Positions 17,949 through 25,945 of a stretch of DNA of 64,000 nucleotides are shown here, one piece after another. The stretch covers positions 1-64,000 of the forward strand of contig CAMDLR010000009.1 in the NCBI GenBank assembly GCA_945901845.1, given 5' to 3'. The number at the start of each line of letters is the position of its first letter. The first letter of the stretch is position 1. Both the position numbers and the translations under genes were made by a program. The notes beneath the pieces are model-generated. The model was not told where the DNA came from. It worked only from the letters and a program-made list of their open reading frames with translations, and did not search any database. The stretch is from Sediminibacterium ginsengisoli (GTDB lineage Bacteria; Bacteroidota; Bacteroidia; Chitinophagales; Chitinophagaceae).

Positions 17949-19092
17949 TACGAATCAATGCTTTAAAAACGGTTACATAGGCCTCGGTAACTTCATCCCA
18001 ATTGTATTTTTGAGTAATACCGTTACGGGCTTTTGCTTTTAATGTTTCTACAGATTGGGGGTTACTTTCTGCCTGTTGCAAATATAAGGCAACAGAGTCA
18101 GGAGTTTTTTGAAAAAACCACCCAAATTCACCATTTTCAAGCATTTCTCTATTAAAAACCGTGTCTAAAGCAAGTATAGCAGTCCCATAAGCCATGGCTT
18201 TAAGCATGGTAGGGTTGGTTCCCCCATATTCGTGGCCATGGAGGTAGGCATAAGATTGATGGTACAGCTCGGCAAGTACCTCACTATCAGTAACATAACC
18301 TAAAAAAAGTACTTGATCGCTGGCATGGGCTTTCATGCGCTGCGCATAAGTGTCTTGATAGGGGACATCGCCCACAATCACCAGTTTTTTATTTGAATTG
18401 GCTTTTAGGTAGCCCTCTAGTAGTATGTCGGAATTGTTATCTGGTATAAGCCTACCCACAATTAAATAGTACTCGTTAGGTTGTAGGCCAAATTGACTAA
18501 TTAGTTCCGGGTTTTTAGCATATCTAATATTTGCGCCGTAGGCAATAACGGTAGAATCTGTGTTAAAGGTGTTGAGGTACACCTGGCGCATGGCTTCGGC
18601 GTCGGTAATAATGGTATTGTAAAAAAGGGTAGCTAGTTTGGCGGCAAATTTAAAATATACCTGGCCAAGCCCCTTCCATTTAGGACGCAACCATTCTAGC
18701 CCGTCTACATTAATAAGTGTCTTTTTTTGAGCCAGCAAACTAATAAGACCAAAGGGTCCGTTGGCGGCGTTTACTACAAGTATAACATCTGCTTTACTAA
18801 AGCAGGCATGCAGCATAGAAAAAAAAGAATGCACCAGTTGGTTTAAACTTTTTGTTTGCACGGTTGGCACGTAAATAAGATCTACGCCATTAACATTTTT
18901 AGGAGTTTCGCTAAATAAATGTTTTTGACAATACACACGTACACCAATATTTTGTTGCACCAGCCTTTCACTTACTTCTTTTACAAAAGTTTCGTAACCA
19001 CTATAAACAATAGGATACCCTCTAGAGCCAATAATGGCAATGGTAAAATCTTTTTTGATTTGCGCTGTTGTATGGTTATCACTGCTTTTCAA
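17929..19092 (-). CDS. Family 4 glycosyltransferase with DUF1972 N-terminus
   Basis: A 387-residue GT-B enzyme. 'FTIAIIGSRGYPIVYSGYET' at the start marks the DUF1972 N-terminal domain seen in rhamnosyl- and related transferases; the C-terminal half holds 'EYYLIVGRLIPDNNSD' and 'YLHGHEYGGTNPTMLKAMAY', the GT4 donor-binding signature. The start is a TTG at 19092; no ATG or GTG lies in frame before the conserved core. That start overlaps the upstream glycosyltransferase by 14 bp, and the 3' end overlaps the WcaJ-like gene by 20 bp, so all three are tightly coupled. Confidence 0.9.
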   Translation of the reverse strand: MKSSDNHTTAQIKKDFTIAIIGSRGYPIVYSGYETFVKEVSERLVQQNIGVRVYCQKHLFSETPKNVNGVDLIYVPTVQTKSLNQLVHSFFSMLHACFSKADVILVVNAANGPFGLISLLAQKKTLINVDGLEWLRPKWKGLGQVYFKFAAKLATLFYNTIITDAEAMRQVYLNTFNTDSTVIAYGANIRYAKNPELISQFGLQPNEYYLIVGRLIPDNNSDILLEGYLKANSNKKLVIVGDVPYQDTYAQRMKAHASDQVLFLGYVTDSEVLAELYHQSYAYLHGHEYGGTNPTMLKAMAYGTAILALDTVFNREMLENGEFGWFFQKTPDSVALYLQQAESNPQSVETLKAKARNGITQKYNWDEVTEAYVTVFKALIRNGKSHT

Positions 19093-20215
19093 TACCCGCC
19101 ATTATTTGTTCGTTAAATTGCGTTCTTGAAAACTTTTCTTGTATGCGCGTTTTAGCCTGCGCGCCCATATTTTTTCGGTATGCTTCTTGGATAATTAAAG
19201 GCTCGATAATTTTTGCGGCCGCAGCTGCATTGTTAATGGGAATGAGTAAGCCCGATACATTATTTTCTATCATTTCCATAGCACCACCTTGCGCTGTAGC
19301 TACTACTGCAAGGCCTGCTGCCATGGCTTCTGTAACTACTAGTGGCGCAGGGTCTGGAAGTAAAGAAGGTAAAATAAAAATATCTAGTGCGTTATAAACA
19401 TTGGTAATATCAGCTCTAAAAGGGAGTTGCGTTACATGTGCTTGTAAATGATTTTCACCAATGAGTGTATTAATATTTTCATGTAAATATTCGTATCCTG
19501 CAAACACATCGCCCACAATTAAAAAATGAACATTTTTATGCTGTTTAAAAAGTTCACCTGCAATTTTCACAAAATAATCTTGGCCTTTCCAAAAATGCAC
19601 ACGTCCCATCATGCCTATTAAAATATTAGCTGGGCTAATGTTTAGTGTTTGGCGTAAATCACTGTTTGTGTTTTCAAACAACCAGTAATCGACACCGTTA
19701 TACAGCACATCAATTTTATGGGGTGCTACATATTTTGTCCAATGTGTTTTTACCGCCTCAGATACCGCAATAGCCTTGTTGTTTTTTGTATTTATTAAAC
19801 CGGATAAAATTCTAAAAAGTAAATACGGCTTTTCAATAATTTCATGAACATGCCAGATATGTCTGATGCCCAGTTTTGATGCTACAAAAACGCCCACAAC
19901 AACACCCGTAGTATTGGAATAAATGAGGTCAATTTTCTCCGTTTTGCAAAGCCTAGTAATTAAACGGTAGGCTTTGTAATTGGCGACAAGCCTGTTAAGT
20001 ATTCCTGCAGGGTTCAGGTACTGCCTGCGCAGGATGCCTAAATCGGAAAGGATCACTGTGGTGCCTAATGCCTTTAATTTAGATGCCAAGGGCCCATCTT
20101 CCGACAAAACCACCGTACAATGGTGTCCTTTTTTTAAACATAGCTCATTAACCGCTAGTATTATTTTGCTGGCGCCGTATAAATCAGATGAGCTGTGTAA
20201 AAAAAGGATTTTCAT
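19079..20215 (-). CDS. Family 4 glycosyltransferase
   Basis: A 378-residue GT-B glycosyltransferase with an N-terminal acceptor domain ('KILFLHSSSDLYGASKIILA', 'HIWHVHEI') and a C-terminal donor domain ('LIGMMGRVHFWKGQDYFVKI', 'FILPSLLPDPAPLVVTEAMA'). The E-x7-E element typical of GT4 retaining enzymes falls in 'DPAPLVVTEAMAAGLAVVAT'. It starts at ATG 20215, 7 bp after the acyltransferase, and overlaps the next gene by 14 bp. It probably adds an inner or side-chain sugar to the repeat unit; donor unknown. Confidence 0.9.
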   Translation of the reverse strand: MKILFLHSSSDLYGASKIILAVNELCLKKGHHCTVVLSEDGPLASKLKALGTTVILSDLGILRRQYLNPAGILNRLVANYKAYRLITRLCKTEKIDLIYSNTTGVVVGVFVASKLGIRHIWHVHEIIEKPYLLFRILSGLINTKNNKAIAVSEAVKTHWTKYVAPHKIDVLYNGVDYWLFENTNSDLRQTLNISPANILIGMMGRVHFWKGQDYFVKIAGELFKQHKNVHFLIVGDVFAGYEYLHENINTLIGENHLQAHVTQLPFRADITNVYNALDIFILPSLLPDPAPLVVTEAMAAGLAVVATAQGGAMEMIENNVSGLLIPINNAAAAAKIIEPLIIQEAYRKNMGAQAKTRIQEKFSRTQFNEQIMAGIEKQ

Positions 20216-20222
20216 CTATTAT

Positions 20223-20783
20223 TTAATTTCTTGATTTTATAACGGTAGCCGGTATGCCTGCAACAACGCTAAAAGGAGGCACATTTTTTGTAACCACCGA
20301 ACCCGCCGCCACCACAGATCCTTTTCCAATGGTAACGCCCGCTAAAATGGAACTGTTAGAGGCAATCCAACAATCATCCTCAATCGTTACAAACGAAACA
20401 GTAACACCCTGTTCTTTCATAGGTATACTTGTGTCAGAAAAATTATGATTTTCGGCGTAAATGCTCACTCCCGGCGACATCATTACATTGTTTCCAATGG
20501 TGATAAGCCCAGTGCAGCCAATATAGGCGCCTGGTCCAATATTTGAATTGTCCCCAACTATTAAGCCGGCCCCAATGCTGCCACCATACATATTAGAGGG
20601 TCTGATAATGGCGTTTTTTCCAATGGTAACGCGGTTGCCAAGTTGTATACCATCTGTACTTAAGCAGTTTATTTCGGCGCCATCTTCTATAATTAAATCT
20701 TTACCGGCACTTAAATAATGCGCATACCTAATAGATGCGTTTTTACCAACCAGTACAAGCCCACTTGATTTTTTAAAAAACAA
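20223..20783 (-). CDS. Hexapeptide-repeat (LbetaH) acyltransferase
   Basis: At least 186 residues of a left-handed beta-helix acyltransferase, probably an O-acetyltransferase acting on the repeat unit. The hexapeptide ladder is visible throughout ('IQLGNRVTIGKNAIIRP', 'IGAGLIVGDNSNIGPGAYIG', 'TIGNNVMMSPGVSIYAENHN'). The catalytic His is in 'YAENHNF', and the C-terminal coil is 'GVTIGKGSVVAAGSVVTKNV'. The only normal start codon is TTG 20783, but family-like coding sequence continues upstream in the same frame to 20930 (separate entry), so this call is probably truncated by about 45 residues. Confidence 0.85.
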   Translation of the reverse strand: MFFKKSSGLVLVGKNASIRYAHYLSAGKDLIIEDGAEINCLSTDGIQLGNRVTIGKNAIIRPSNMYGGSIGAGLIVGDNSNIGPGAYIGCTGLITIGNNVMMSPGVSIYAENHNFSDTSIPMKEQGVTVSFVTIEDDCWIASNSSILAGVTIGKGSVVAAGSVVTKNVPPFSVVAGIPATVIKSRN

Positions 20784-20930
20784 GCGCTCGTAACTGCCTT
20801 TTAGTGCAAAAATGAATAGGCGCAGCAGTGTAATAAAAAGATCGCTCTTTTTCCACGAACCCCCAAATCTTGATTGTATGTGTGCGATTAAACGGATGCT
20901 AAAAATTTGCAGTAAATATAGGCAAACCTT
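20784..20930 (-). other. In-frame N-terminal extension of the acyltransferase without a normal start codon
   Basis: The acyltransferase frame stays open for 49 codons above TTG 20783, up to a TAA at 20931-20933. Translated, it gives 'RFGGSWKKSDLFITLLRLFI' and then 'FALKGSYERLFFKKS', the type of N-terminal arm that precedes the beta-helix in ~230-residue members of this family. No ATG, GTG or TTG occurs in frame. A rare start (CTG at 20912 is possible), a start-codon mutation or a sequence error could explain this. Confidence 0.55.
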
Positions 20931-20947
20931 TTAATAATGGTAAACAG

Positions 20948-22093
20948 CTACCTATTTATACTGCGTTGAAACACAGCTTCTAATGCATCCAGCGTATTGT
21001 TCCACGAAAAATGTTTGAGCCGCTCTGTACCCTTTTGTTTTAAATCTTGAAGGGTACTTGGGTCGGATAAGGTTTGTGTGATTAAAGTACCCAGCCCTTG
21101 GGCATGTAAAGGGTCAAAGCCAATGGCGGCATTTCCGGCAACTTCCGGGAGGCAAGTATTACCCGCAACAAGCACCGGAACCTCATGCGCAAAAGCTTCT
21201 AATATTGGAATACCAAAACCCTCATTCACAGAAGGGAAAACATACAATGCTGCATGTTTGTATAGCTCAGCGGTTTGAAAATCGGGTAAAAAACCGGTAA
21301 AAATAACACGCTCTTTTAATAGGCTTGATGCTGCCACCATTTCAAAAACAGCATTGTCTTGAAGTGTTGGCTTATTACTTTTTTGACCTACAATGATTAA
21401 ATATATTTCTTGTTGGGTACTAATAATATGTTGTTCAAATGCAGTTATAAGTGTAGCAAGATTTTTTCTTTTTTCGATGGTACCAACATGTAGTATGTAT
21501 TTTTTTTGTAGCAACTGTTGCCAGTTGTTACCACTAGAATGTGGGTCTATTTTTTGTTGTGGTTCTGTAATACTCGATTTAGGTCCAATATGTATGGGAA
21601 TAATTTTTGCTGCATCAATGCCCGAATATGTTGCAATTTGCTGCTTAGCATAATTTGTAACAGTTACAATAGCGCTTGATTTTTTTGCAGCGCTAACACC
21701 TAGTGTATTAAAAAACCAAAGCCAATATTTATTATAATGCGCTGGATATTCCCAAAAAAAAGCGTCATGAAAAACCGGAATAGTGGTAAAGCTTAGTTGT
21801 GTGTAGGGAACAAAATAATCGGTACAAAACACAAGCCTACAGCCGTTTAGCCATGCTTTTATGGGCAGTGTAACCTGTTTCCAAAAAACATAATTTATTT
21901 GCTCCCATAATTTTCCAATTTTATGGCTGCCGGTATAAATAGGGAGGCGGGTGTCTAAAAAAACGTATTGGAACTGTAGAGCTTGCTTATTATTGATGGC
22001 TTTGCACAGTTCACTCAAATAGGTATGTGCACCCGTTTTTGCAATTTTTAAATCGCGGATATCAATACCTATTTTTTGTTTTTTTACCTGCAT
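20948..22093 (-). CDS. Family 4 glycosyltransferase
   Basis: A 381-residue GT-B enzyme. The start ATG at 22093 begins just before the conserved 'KIGIDIRDLKIAKTGAHTYL'; an upstream TTG at 22138 would overlap the methyltransferase and adds no family sequence. The C-terminal donor domain has 'YILHVGTIEKRKNLATLITA', 'VIFTGFLPDFQTAELYKHAA' and 'FPSVNEGFGIPILEAFAHEV', resembling mannosyltransferases of the WbaZ/MtfB kind. It lies 7 bp after the methyltransferase gene. It probably builds the repeat unit on the cytoplasmic face. Confidence 0.91.
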   Translation of the reverse strand: MQVKKQKIGIDIRDLKIAKTGAHTYLSELCKAINNKQALQFQYVFLDTRLPIYTGSHKIGKLWEQINYVFWKQVTLPIKAWLNGCRLVFCTDYFVPYTQLSFTTIPVFHDAFFWEYPAHYNKYWLWFFNTLGVSAAKKSSAIVTVTNYAKQQIATYSGIDAAKIIPIHIGPKSSITEPQQKIDPHSSGNNWQQLLQKKYILHVGTIEKRKNLATLITAFEQHIISTQQEIYLIIVGQKSNKPTLQDNAVFEMVAASSLLKERVIFTGFLPDFQTAELYKHAALYVFPSVNEGFGIPILEAFAHEVPVLVAGNTCLPEVAGNAAIGFDPLHAQGLGTLITQTLSDPSTLQDLKQKGTERLKHFSWNNTLDALEAVFQRSINR

Positions 22094-22100
22094 ATACAAA

Positions 22101-22775
22101 TTACATTTTAATAGCAGTATAGGATTTTGGAATACCAAATAATGTTTCTACCTGTATAGTAGCGTCCGGAAAAATTTGCTGAAATCTTTTTTTAGAAAAC
22201 ATGAGGGTAGACCTTGATACTGCTAATGCCTCATTGTATGTTTTTTGTTTTGGAAAATAGTTGATGTTAAATAACATAATTAGTACAGCTCTAACTCGGT
22301 GCGGGATGAACTGAAAAAGTGGAAGCAAACTATGCGGCTCTAATGGAAACCACAAGCTTGGTGTTTGAATGATGTATTTGCTGCAAACCCTGTTTACCTC
22401 CGATGCAAAAAGGGCTTGATTTTGGTAGCTGCCTACATGTTCAATTACTGAGTTGGAAAATAGTACATCAAAGTCGCCAGCATGGAAGGGTAAATCTAGT
22501 GCGTTGCCTTGTACCCACACAAAACCATTGTTGTCTCCACTGCATGCCGCAATGCGATCTTCTAAATTTAAGAGATAAATGGTGCAACGTTCATTTTGCC
22601 AGCCCATATGTTTCCAAAAATCTATTTCGCCGCCAATATCTAAAATTTTAATGCTTTCTTTTTGCTCCAGTAACTGCTCTATATGTTGTTGTTGCGCCGC
22701 AAACCTTTTTTGCCTAATTCTATTTACAAAAGAATCTTTTTTATGGTGGTTTACAAATAATTTAAATACGCTCAT
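22101..22775 (-). CDS. Class I SAM-dependent methyltransferase
   Basis: A 224-residue methyltransferase. Motif I is 'IKILDIGGEIDFWKHMG', followed by 'VQGNALDLPFHAGDFDVLFS' and 'NSVIEHVGSYQNQALFASEV', the UbiE-like arrangement. The C-terminal third has a hydrophobic segment ('RAVLIMLFNINYF') that may touch the membrane. It probably methylates a sugar or a lipid-linked glycan intermediate. It lies between the polymerase gene (11 bp upstream) and a GT4 gene (7 bp downstream) and is clearly part of the operon. The substrate cannot be read from sequence. Confidence 0.83.
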   Translation of the reverse strand: MSVFKLFVNHHKKDSFVNRIRQKRFAAQQQHIEQLLEQKESIKILDIGGEIDFWKHMGWQNERCTIYLLNLEDRIAACSGDNNGFVWVQGNALDLPFHAGDFDVLFSNSVIEHVGSYQNQALFASEVNRVCSKYIIQTPSLWFPLEPHSLLPLFQFIPHRVRAVLIMLFNINYFPKQKTYNEALAVSRSTLMFSKKRFQQIFPDATIQVETLFGIPKSYTAIKM

Positions 22776-22786
22776 CTCTAACTTTC

Positions 22787-24145
22787 TTATTTGATAGACG
22801 GTTCTAAACGACTACTCATACTCATAAGTAAACCCGTTAAAATCCATGTAATATAGCTGATGTAAATGTATGACTCTGCCTCCGAAGTAAAAAGTGGGAT
22901 AAGCATACCTACTTTTATTAGAAATATAAATAGTGCCAGTCTTCTAATTTTACCCGTTTGGGTTTTAAATAGCTGTAATGCCTTTCGCATCACCATTATG
23001 TACATTGCAATGTAAATGCCTGCTGTTATAATGCCCGTTTGAACGCCAATAATAATAAATTGATTTTCCCCCCCCACATTGTATCCCGAAAATCCCGAAA
23101 TACGACCTGCATTACCTAGCCCAATACCTAATGGATCTTTAACCATCGATTCAAATCCATTGGCCCACTCAATTAAGTGTCCAACACTTGAAGCGTTGGT
23201 AAAAGTGATAGAGTTGATAATGAAATCTACAAAATCGTTATTAAAAGAAATCAGAAGAAGTACAGCTCCTGCAGCAAGTGCTGCAGTATGTATAATTTGT
23301 AATAATAATTTCTTTTTAGTGAGAAGTGCATATACGTATAACATAATACAATAGCTCACCAGCGAAGCCCTCGAAAGCGCAAAGCTGATACAAAACATAC
23401 TTGCCACCAGTGTAAGCGTGGTAAAAGCGTTAAGTTTTATTTTATTGTCACTTGTTGTAACCATGGCGGCCACTGCTGACAACGAAATAAGTGATGCTGC
23501 TGCAAGTTCTAATGGGGTAGAAAACAAGCTGGCAAATCGTTTCATGCCATTTTCAATTTCAAAAGTCCAGGTAAGGCCATACGTACCAGAAGGGTCTTGA
23601 TCAAAAAAATGTTCATTAAAACTAGCGTAGCCACTAACTGATTGTATATGTGTGTAGGTCAAAAATTCTATAAATAATACTCCGCCTACAACAACAGTTA
23701 GTATACCTATCAGCATATAAATTTGCTGTAAGTGAATAGCGTCTTTTTGGAGCAGCCTTCCGGTAAAATATACGAGCGGGAAAAAGCTTAAACTTTTGAG
23801 TGCAAGGAGTCTTTCAAAAAAAGTATATGTACCAATGGGTAATAAGGCATACAAAATATTAATGCACAAAAAAGTAAGCATTAATTTGTCAATACTGGTC
23901 CAGTTATTATTAGCTTTTAATTGACTAATTGCATAGAGTAAAAAAAATACAATACTTATTTCCTTAAAAACTTGAAAAAATGGGATTAATTTTTCAAGTC
24001 CATACATGTAAGCCACCGACAATGAAATGGTGTAGATAGGAAGCCCAAAAATGATAAATAAAAAGATGCCTTGTTCTCTTTTTTTATAAAGTGCATGAAT
24101 TGCCGCAAAAAAGGCACTGCAATAAATTAAGGGCAAAACAAACAT
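22787..24145 (-). CDS. O-antigen ligase/polymerase family protein (Wzy-like)
   Basis: A 452-residue polytopic membrane protein with about ten to twelve hydrophobic segments and a large extracytoplasmic loop containing 'GHLIEWANGFESMVKDPLGI' and 'GLGNAGRISG', which matches the Wzy_C/O-antigen ligase pattern. With a flippase and a Wzz in the same operon, it is most likely the repeat-unit polymerase; a ligase role is the alternative. ATG 24145 is preferred to TTG 24154. A run of eight G (C on the + strand, 23068-23075) encodes the two glycines of 'NVGGENQ' in the coding sequence; in this sequence the frame is intact. Confidence 0.85.
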   Translation of the reverse strand: MFVLPLIYCSAFFAAIHALYKKREQGIFLFIIFGLPIYTISLSVAYMYGLEKLIPFFQVFKEISIVFFLLYAISQLKANNNWTSIDKLMLTFLCINILYALLPIGTYTFFERLLALKSLSFFPLVYFTGRLLQKDAIHLQQIYMLIGILTVVVGGVLFIEFLTYTHIQSVSGYASFNEHFFDQDPSGTYGLTWTFEIENGMKRFASLFSTPLELAAASLISLSAVAAMVTTSDNKIKLNAFTTLTLVASMFCISFALSRASLVSYCIMLYVYALLTKKKLLLQIIHTAALAAGAVLLLISFNNDFVDFIINSITFTNASSVGHLIEWANGFESMVKDPLGIGLGNAGRISGFSGYNVGGENQFIIIGVQTGIITAGIYIAMYIMVMRKALQLFKTQTGKIRRLALFIFLIKVGMLIPLFTSEAESYIYISYITWILTGLLMSMSSRLEPSIK

Positions 24146-24181
24146 ATGGTGCAATTTAAAAAAATATGCGCATGCGAGCTT

Positions 24182-24940
24182 TTATTTTTTGCCAATTGGC
24201 ATAACCTGGCCCAATTGTTTGGTCACCCATTTTTTTACTTTGTCTAAAGCGGTAAAATCGTTTCCTACATTGATATAGTGGTGTAAACCTGAATGCCTAT
24301 AGGCCGCTTGTAGCCCCTCCCCATAAAGCACCGTTACTGGTTTTTGTAGCGCAGCCGCAAGGGTTCCGGTGCCGGTACTTAAGCAGTAAATCGCTTTTGC
24401 CGAATAGAGTAGGTCGCAAAAGGTAAAAAGGTCTGGCGTAGATGCTCTGTTACTACAATCAATTTCTATGGCCCTACCCCCCAGCACTTTCATTTGCGCA
24501 TCTGGTTCAATACCCGCATGTGTAAACCAGTTTTGAATGGTTTTGGCGTATTTGATATCTCCGGTATAGGATATGAAGTTAGGGTCGTAAATGGTTTTAT
24601 GAATAAATGCCTCTACTAGTTTAGGCTTGTAATAAATTTCAGGCTCATGGTTTCTTTTATGATCATCGAGCCCGTAAGCAAGCATTAAATGATCCAATAA
24701 ATTTTGACCCGCTAGTATGTTATCTGAAAAATAAAAAATGCCAGCTTCGTTTGTAAATCCATCTAGGTATGGGTTTAGCTCCCATACCAATTTTTTAGTA
24801 TCGGGGTTTCTGAAAATTGAATCATTAGAAATATATACCTGATTATAACCGCCGTTTTGTTTAGCAATGCGTGGCAAATGACTATAAAACAAATGGTCGC
24901 CAAGTCCGCCCTTTAATATGGATATGATGAGTGTTTTCAA
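24182..24940 (-). CDS. Family 9-like glycosyltransferase
   Basis: A 252-residue protein that looks like a short GT9 (heptosyltransferase-type) enzyme: 'LIISILKGGLGDHLFYSHLP' recalls the GGLGD-type N-terminus, and 'YCLSTGTGTLAAALQKPVTV' followed by 'LYGEGLQAAYRH' recalls the C-terminal donor site, in which a conserved Gly/Thr-rich turn is followed by 'PV..L'. Classical GT9 enzymes have ~330-350 residues, so the middle is reduced. The start is a TTG at 24940, only 3 bp after the preceding gene's stop; no ATG lies nearby in frame. A role in LPS-core-like glycosylation is possible. Confidence 0.72.
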   Translation of the reverse strand: MKTLIISILKGGLGDHLFYSHLPRIAKQNGGYNQVYISNDSIFRNPDTKKLVWELNPYLDGFTNEAGIFYFSDNILAGQNLLDHLMLAYGLDDHKRNHEPEIYYKPKLVEAFIHKTIYDPNFISYTGDIKYAKTIQNWFTHAGIEPDAQMKVLGGRAIEIDCSNRASTPDLFTFCDLLYSAKAIYCLSTGTGTLAAALQKPVTVLYGEGLQAAYRHSGLHHYINVGNDFTALDKVKKWVTKQLGQVMPIGKK

Positions 24941-24943
24941 GGG

Positions 24944-25945
24944 TTACTTGTTGGATTGTAATAAAGAATGCTTCCAATTTTTTAATTGATGCACCAGCTT
25001 TTTTATAAAAGGCGACTTTTTGTTTGGGCTGTTTACTACATACTTACAAGGGATGGCTGCAAAAGCGTCAAAGCCACGGCTCATAACATCTTGATGGTAC
25101 TTGTCAAAAAGTGGCGTTATGTCTTTTCTATCCGAAAAGCTAAACCTGTTTTGATATTTAGAGATGGCGTATTGTTTATGTAAATCATATCCACTAAAAT
25201 GATAAAAGACAAGCGGACATTGGTTATTAACAGTGTAGGCGCCAGTACTGTTTTCTGATAAGCTACGCTCTTGTAAATTCCAGTAGGCCATATTATAGCC
25301 TGGATTGTCTAATACAAAAACCTCCTTATAAAACAGGGTCGCAAAGTTGAGCCATAATTGATCTACAAAGAGTCCATTTTCAAAATCTATTTTACATAAA
25401 TGAGTAAGTCGATCTTTCCACCAATTAATAAGTGCTAAAGATTCGTTGCCTCGCTTTAGTGCAATAAAACCTAAATTATAAATACCGGCATTCAAAAAAT
25501 CAGTTTCGGTAGGATATTTATTGTCGTTGATAGGCTTTGTAATATGCGGTGTCAAAACAATTTGATTAGCCAACAAATGCTTTTCAAGTACTTCAAAAGA
25601 ATGGTAAACAAAAATGTCAGGGTCTAAATACACGATACTTTCAACCGCTTCATTTTTTTCAAATAAATAAGAAAAATAAAATGGTTTAACGGCCGTATTT
25701 AGTTCTGTAATATTATATTGTGCACAAAACGTATTAAAATTAGGAATGCCAATTTCCTTGATCGGAATAAGCGTATAGTTGGTTGAATGAACAATTGGGT
25801 ATGCTTCATCAATTTCATCTACAAGTCCAATGATAAAATGATACGTTGGATTGTGCACAAGTAAAGAATCGCCTAGCGCAAGCGCCTGCGCTACATAATT
25901 TGCAGAGCAAATTGTAAATGCAATCTTTTTACTTGGATGGCTCAT
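24944..25945 (-). CDS. GT8-like nucleotide-diphospho-sugar transferase
   Basis: A 333-residue protein with the GT-A layout seen in family 8-like enzymes: an N-terminal 'IAFTICSANYVAQALALGDS' strand-helix, the metal-binding D-x-D in 'SIVYLDPDIFVY' (YLDPDI), and 'FVDQLWLNFATLFY' with a DQ pair further on. The C-terminal part has 'YHFSGYDLHKQYAISKYQNR', often seen in uncharacterised capsule glycosyltransferases. Its ATG shares one base with the flippase stop (TAATG), so it is translationally coupled. Donor and acceptor are unknown. Confidence 0.78.
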   Translation of the reverse strand: MSHPSKKIAFTICSANYVAQALALGDSLLVHNPTYHFIIGLVDEIDEAYPIVHSTNYTLIPIKEIGIPNFNTFCAQYNITELNTAVKPFYFSYLFEKNEAVESIVYLDPDIFVYHSFEVLEKHLLANQIVLTPHITKPINDNKYPTETDFLNAGIYNLGFIALKRGNESLALINWWKDRLTHLCKIDFENGLFVDQLWLNFATLFYKEVFVLDNPGYNMAYWNLQERSLSENSTGAYTVNNQCPLVFYHFSGYDLHKQYAISKYQNRFSFSDRKDITPLFDKYHQDVMSRGFDAFAAIPCKYVVNSPNKKSPFIKKLVHQLKNWKHSLLQSNK

